In this document: in pieces, positions 40,285 through 44,095 of the stretch | How positions within the stretch are numbered: the stretch's first letter is position 1 | Layout: every line of letters starts with the position of its first letter | Assembly: GCA_937968015.1 (NCBI GenBank) | Contig: CALBSO010000074.1 | Coordinates: 1 to 44,095 of the forward strand | Length of the DNA stretch: 44,095 nt | DNA from: an uncultured Thermomicrobia bacterium | GTDB lineage: Bacteria; Chloroflexota; Chloroflexia; Thermomicrobiales; JALYUS01 | Direction: 5' to 3' | Position numbers and translations under genes: made by a program | The notes under the pieces: generated by a model | What the model saw: only the letters and a program-made list of their open reading frames with translations | The model's database searches: none | What the model was told of the DNA's origin: nothing

Positions 40285-41375
40285 GCGGCGCCCCATATCT
40301 CCCGCGCGACCGCGGCGACGAGCCGCAACTTCGCTTCCTGATCGGCGGGCGTGAGCAGATTGCCCTCCTCGGTCGAGGCGAAGCCGCACTGCGGGCTGAG
40401 CGCCAGTCGCTCCAGCGGCACGAAACGGGCCGCCTCCGCGATGCGCCGCATGAGTTCGTCCTTGCCTTCCAACGCCGGTTTCTTGGTTGTCACGAGGCCG
40501 AGCACGACCGTGCGGTCGTCCGGCACTTCCCGCAGCGGCTCGAAGCCGCCGGAGCGTTCATCGTCGTATTCGAGCAGAAAACGCTGGAACCGCGTGCGGC
40601 GGAAGACCTGGGCGGCAATCGGGTCATAGCCGCCGCTCGCATAGAACTTGCTCTGGTTGTTGCCCCGGCAGAGATGAATGCCAAAGACGATGCCGGGATG
40701 GTCGCCGATCACGGCGTTGTCGAGTTCGATGCAGCGATCGAGGAGACGATCCGGGTCGTTTCCACGCTGCCGGTAGCCCTCGCGGATTGCCGGGTCGAGC
40801 AGCCCGGCGTACTGTGGCGCATCCACCTGGATATACGTGCAACCGAGACGGATCAATTCGTCCACCTCGGTGCGCAGGATGTCCACAACATCGGCGAGAT
40901 AGGCGTCAATCGTCGGATAGGCCGCTTTCGATTTCTCCGGGTCGTAATACGCCGCCGCTTGCTGCGCGCTGATCAGCGTCACTTTGGCGGCCCGGTCGGC
41001 GCGGGCGCGCAGATACGTGAATTCCTCCGCGCACAGATGGCGGCGGCGTTTCAGGCGCGAGACGACGACGGGGCGTTGGAAGACGATCTCGTTGCCTTCC
41101 TCATCGTGGAAGGGGATCGCCCATCCGCCCGACTTGTCGAACCCTTCGGTGGCCTCGATCAGGTGGCCGAAGAAGGCATAGCGGCGCATCTCGCCATCGC
41201 TGATCACCTCCACCCCTGTCCGCACCTGCAAGGCAATTGCTTCGTCTACCGCGCGGTCTTCGATCCGCTTGAACGCGGCGTCGCCGAGCGTGCCCGCCGC
41301 ATGGCACGCCCGTGCCTCTTTGAGATAGTCCGGGCGCAGGAGACTGCCAACCACGTCGCTGCGGTATGTCGGCAT
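40281..41375 (-). CDS. cobalamin-independent methionine synthase (MetE C-terminal domain) family protein
   Basis: 364 residues from the second of two ATGs (41375), which best fits the GAGGAGG site at 41383-41389. Only the C-terminal catalytic barrel of MetE is present. Zinc ligands fit: H234 and C236 (GIHLCRGN), E269 (FLLEYDDE) and C330 (SPQCGFAS). EVISDGEMRR near residue 56 is also typical. Proteins of this short type transfer methyl or other alkyl groups between thiols and varied donors; some act in metabolite breakdown rather than methionine synthesis. It starts 35 bases after the end of the enolase-superfamily gene and overlaps the DUF2071 gene by four bases. Confidence 0.88.
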   Translation of the reverse strand: MPTYRSDVVGSLLRPDYLKEARACHAAGTLGDAAFKRIEDRAVDEAIALQVRTGVEVISDGEMRRYAFFGHLIEATEGFDKSGGWAIPFHDEEGNEIVFQRPVVVSRLKRRRHLCAEEFTYLRARADRAAKVTLISAQQAAAYYDPEKSKAAYPTIDAYLADVVDILRTEVDELIRLGCTYIQVDAPQYAGLLDPAIREGYRQRGNDPDRLLDRCIELDNAVIGDHPGIVFGIHLCRGNNQSKFYASGGYDPIAAQVFRRTRFQRFLLEYDDERSGGFEPLREVPDDRTVVLGLVTTKKPALEGKDELMRRIAEAARFVPLERLALSPQCGFASTEEGNLLTPADQEAKLRLVAAVAREIWGAA

Positions 41376-41409
41376 CATCGTCCTCCTCGGTATATGCGGT
41401 TTGCCATCA

Positions 41410-42576
41410 TCACTCGTAGATTGCGACGCCGGTCTGGTTTTTCGTGATCCAGTCCCAGTCGTACGCGACGCCGAGGCCGGGGCCGGGTGGGACGGGGACG
41501 CAGCCATTCTTGTCGATCGCGTCGAGGCCGTCCGCGTACTCGTCCGCGTAGATCGGCGGTTTGCCGCCCTTCACCTTCGGGTGGACGAGGCCCATTTCGT
41601 AGTAGTTCGTGTTGCGGATCGCGGCCATGCAGGCGCGCTGCGCGGGGCCGGGCGCATGGAGTTGCACATCCAGGCCGAAGCCCTCGCAGGCGTGCGCGAT
41701 CTTCATCACGCCGGTGATGCCCATATCGTAGTTCGGGTCGGTGTGGACGAGGTCGGTCGCTTCCGCGACCATCAAATCTATGTGCAGTTCAAAGCCGCGC
41801 GTGTGCTCACCGATCATGATCGGCGTGCGGATCAGTTGGCGCAGTTTGCGGTATGCCTGGCTGGAGATGCCGCCGTCCTTCATCGGGTCTTCCATCCAGA
41901 GGAAGTTCGCCTCATCACAGGCGCGGCCGACCTTGAGTGTGTCCATGAAGGTGTTGTATTCACAGGCCGGGTCGAGCATCAGGTCGAAGCCGTCGCCGAC
42001 CGCCTTGCGTGCGGTGAGGACATTCGCAACCTCCTGGGTGATCGGCGCGCGACCCCACGGATGGATCTTCATCGCCGGGTAGCCCATCGCGCGGCACTGC
42101 ACGGCGAATTCCGCGAACGCCTCTGGGCTGCTGAGGCCGTCCTTCTGGTGGTCGCCGTGATACGTGCTGGCATAGCAGGGAACGTCGGTGCGCCAGCCGC
42201 CGAGCATCTGCCAGACGGGCGCATCGTAGAGTTTGCCCGCAAGGTCCCAGAGGGCGCAGTCCACCGGCCCCATGCCCATCCGGTCGTTCTTGCGGCAGGC
42301 GCGCTTGATGTCGTTGTGGATCAACTCGCGTTCGAGCGGGTTGCGGCCGAGGAGGTAGTGGGTGAAGATCGGCAGTTGCGCCATCGCCGCCGTGTCGCCG
42401 CCGTTGTACTCGCCCGTCACGCCTGCGTCCGTCTCAATCGCGACGATATGGCCGGTGTAGGTAAACGTCGCGCCCGGCTCGTAGACCTGATTGAAGCCGT
42501 TGTAGTCCACGCCGAGGTTCTCGACGGTGTACTGATACTGATGGACGCGGATGCGGGTAATCTTCGGCTGGCGCAT
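41410..42576 (-). CDS. enolase-superfamily enzyme, mandelate racemase/acid-sugar dehydratase type
   Basis: 388 residues from ATG 42576, which has AGGGAGGAT 6 bases upstream. The capping domain (about 1-130) precedes the barrel. Catalytic residues: K170-x-H172 (MKIH), Mg2+ ligands D202 (LMLDP), E229 (WMEDP) and E257 (MIGEH), and the D280/H307 dyad (HTDPN, QLHAPG). The dyad spacing is that of mandelate racemase. The complete set predicts proton abstraction beside a carboxylate, as in sugar-acid dehydration or racemisation. It heads the operon with the MetE-like and DUF2071 genes. The exact substrate is not predictable. Confidence 0.9.
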   Translation of the reverse strand: MRQPKITRIRVHQYQYTVENLGVDYNGFNQVYEPGATFTYTGHIVAIETDAGVTGEYNGGDTAAMAQLPIFTHYLLGRNPLERELIHNDIKRACRKNDRMGMGPVDCALWDLAGKLYDAPVWQMLGGWRTDVPCYASTYHGDHQKDGLSSPEAFAEFAVQCRAMGYPAMKIHPWGRAPITQEVANVLTARKAVGDGFDLMLDPACEYNTFMDTLKVGRACDEANFLWMEDPMKDGGISSQAYRKLRQLIRTPIMIGEHTRGFELHIDLMVAEATDLVHTDPNYDMGITGVMKIAHACEGFGLDVQLHAPGPAQRACMAAIRNTNYYEMGLVHPKVKGGKPPIYADEYADGLDAIDKNGCVPVPPGPGLGVAYDWDWITKNQTGVAIYE

Positions 42577-42612
42577 GAAAAATCCTCCCTTCGGCTGTCG
42601 TTCCGTGTCGGG

Positions 42613-42621
42613 AGCGTAGCA
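42613..42621 (-). promoter_or_regulatory. candidate extended -10 of the enolase-superfamily operon
   Basis: TGC-TACGCT on the minus strand, 36 bases before the ATG. No clear -35. It matches the recurring TGCTACNNT pattern. Confidence 0.3.
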
Positions 42622-42715
42622 CATCAGTCAGATGGGCGCACGACACAGGGCTTATGCATTCTCGATACTACGCTCACCCTTCCGTGACTTTCTCACCCCC
42701 ATTGCCGCATCGCTT

Positions 42716-42738
42716 CCCCTTCCCTCCGAGGGAGGGGG
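42716..42738. repeat. C-rich hairpin in the divergent intergenic region
   Basis: CCCCTTCCC (42716-42724) pairs with 42730-42738 with one wobble, loop TCCGA. It is a member of the dispersed C-rich family. The remainder of 42577-42917 shows no gene. Confidence 0.5.
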
Positions 42739-42917
42739 GCAGGGAGTTAGGAAGATCAGATGCATACCGCGATGGATGCGCTTCGGAGCCAAGAACGCAT
42801 AAACCCTACGATGCGATGAATACTCAGCGACGAAATACCCGCTGATATGATACAAATGCACGCTGCGCCATAAGGAATCTTGGCGCACGACAACATGGGC
42901 GACGGAGGAGTGGAGGG

Positions 42918-44053
42918 ATGGTCGGAACAACGCGCCTGACCGATGGCAGCCGCTATGTCGCGGAGCGGGCGCGCGCCTGGCTGACCGACGACGAGATGCC
43001 ACCGATTACGCCCGCGCTGCCGGTGATTGATCTCGGGCCGGGCGAACTCGACCGTCGTACCGCGCCGCATATCATCGCGGCGGTCGCGGATGCGCTCGAC
43101 CGGGGCGAGACACACTATACCTCCCGCCCTGGCATTGCGCTGCTACGTCAGGCTCTCGCGGAACGGCTTGCGGCGGAGAGCGGCGTCGCGTACGATCCAC
43201 GAACCGAAATTCTCATCTCCTCCGGCGGGCAGGAAGGCTTGTTCGTCGCCGTGCAGATGCTCGTCCGCCCCGGCGACGAGGCGCTCGTGGCCGATCCCGG
43301 CTACCCGACCTACCCCGACGCCGTTCGGCTCGCCGGTGGCGTCTCCATCTCCGTTCCGGTGGATCCGTGCGCCGGTGTTGGTCTGACCGCCGCCGCAATT
43401 GAAACGCGCCTGACGCCCCGCACACGCCTCCTGATCCTCGTCTCACCGGACAACCCGATGGGTGCGGTGATTGGTCGCGACGAGATGGCGAAGATCGCCA
43501 CCCTCGCTGTCGAGCATGATTTTCTTGTCCTCTTCGATGAAATCTACAAAGCGTTTCTCTTCGATGGCGCGGAGCATGTGAATATCGCATCGTTCCCCGG
43601 CATGCGCGAGCGGACAGTCATCGTCGGCAGTTTCAGCAAGGGATACGCGATGACGGGCTGGCGTGTCGGGTACGTCGCGGGCGAGGAGCGCCTGATCCAG
43701 CCGATCACCGATCTCAAACTTGCCCTCTCGATCTGCTCGGCGGCGCCGTCGCAGTGGGCAGCGCTCGCGGCCCTCACCGGCCCGCAGGATGCTGTGACCG
43801 AGATGCGGGATGATCTCATCGAGCGCCGCGCCGCCCTCCTGCCCGCGCTGGCGGCAATGGGCCTCCCGCACGGCAATCCGTGCGGCGCGTACTACGCTTT
43901 TGCGGATATTCGGAGCACCGGTCTCTCGTCCGCCGTGTGCGCGCGATTCTTCCTCGCAGGCGCCGGGGTACGTACCGTACCCGGTCACCTCTTCGGTGTT
44001 GGTGGCGAAGGGTATCTGCGCTTCGCCCTCGTCCAGCCCGCCCCCGCCATCCA
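42918..44053 (+). CDS. PLP-dependent aminotransferase class I/II, cut at contig end
   Basis: About 378 residues are present; the frame then runs into adapter sequence. The start ATG follows GGAGGAGTGGAGGG. The fold-type I signature is complete: N179 in SPDNPMG, D207 in LFDEIY, the PLP lysine K241 in SFSKGYAMTGWRVGY, and R368 in YLRFALV for the substrate carboxylate. Only a few C-terminal residues are missing. It belongs to the aspartate/aromatic aminotransferase group; the amino donor is unknown. The native gene must be intact in the genome, and the truncation is technical. Confidence 0.88.
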
Positions 44054-44095
44054 CTGTCTCTTATACACATCTGACGCTGCCGACGATCTTACGCG
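44054..44095 (+). other. Nextera adapter and i5 index contamination
   Basis: 44054-44086 is exactly the 33-base reverse complement of the Nextera read-1 transposase adapter (begins CTGTCTCTTATACACATCT, continues GACGCTGCCGACGA). 44087-44094 reads TCTTACGC, the reverse complement of index GCGTAAGA (S517), and the final G is the first base of the following flow-cell primer complement. None of this is genomic. Confidence 0.98.

Noticed and set aside
43816..44070. Minus-strand ORF beginning MCIRDS and a plus-strand ORF ending LSLIHI at the contig end
   Set aside because: These peptides are translations of Nextera adapter sequence, a known database artefact.

Overview
The window is high-GC, gene-dense bacterial DNA. 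It has a standalone double Clp-N protein close to ClpC N-domains, a large XRE-NACHT/NB-ARC-TPR regulator, lipoproteins with Thr/Ala/Pro-rich linkers, and abundant C-rich intergenic hairpins. Together these suggest a Chloroflexota (Thermomicrobia-like) bacterium. That placement is inference; no rRNA or marker gene is present. The last 42 bases are not genomic. They are a Nextera transposase adapter plus index, so this is a contig end from Illumina shotgun data and the final gene is cut there.

Layout. 1-2.4 kb: the tail of an unknown protein, then a thiamine-diphosphate enzyme of the acetolactate synthase type. 2.4-9.8 kb: a type I restriction-modification locus (hsdM, hsdS, hsdR). A REP-associated tyrosine transposase (RAYT) and its palindromic repeats sit between hsdS and hsdR. 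9.9-15.8 kb: an IclR regulator/FAD amino-acid-oxidase-type pair, divergent from an ABC sugar-type importer (two permeases and a lipoprotein binding protein, no ATPase gene). 16-18.3 kb: a small protein, an M24 peptidase, and a Clp-N protein with a ribbon-helix-helix-like tail. 18.4-21.5 kb: a gene remnant, then a 3-hydroxyisobutyrate-dehydrogenase-like enzyme and two SDRs. 21.5-28.9 kb: a trehalose-from-glucan module, namely TreZ and a giant GH57/DUF3536-TreY fusion. 29-32.3 kb: a LysE/RhtB exporter and the XRE-ATPase-TPR regulator. 32.5-33.3 kb: a tandem array of duplicated one-helix microproteins divergent from that regulator. 33.4-38.7 kb: small accessory genes (SnoaL-like, DUF4760-like, dimeric-barrel-like, GNAT, a secreted protein, two DinB-type), a decayed O-methyltransferase and a MITE-like inverted repeat. 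38.7-44 kb: a PIG-L deacetylase, an operon of enolase-superfamily, MetE-like and DUF2071 proteins, and a PLP aminotransferase cut by the contig end.

How the parts work together. HsdM, HsdS and HsdR would form one DNA-modifying and cleaving complex. TreY (in the fusion) and TreZ convert alpha-glucan ends to trehalose, with the GH57 half a plausible supplier of trimmed glucan. The ABC importer, IclR, oxidase and aminopeptidase look like an uptake and catabolism neighbourhood.

The most novel-looking structure is the microprotein array at 32.5-33.3 kb. Its copies share a strong, identical Shine-Dalgarno leader or near-identical coding sequence, and the neighbouring regulator has the HTH and TPR parts seen in peptide-sensing systems. 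Function is unknown, and the peptide-signalling and toxin readings offered below are hypotheses.
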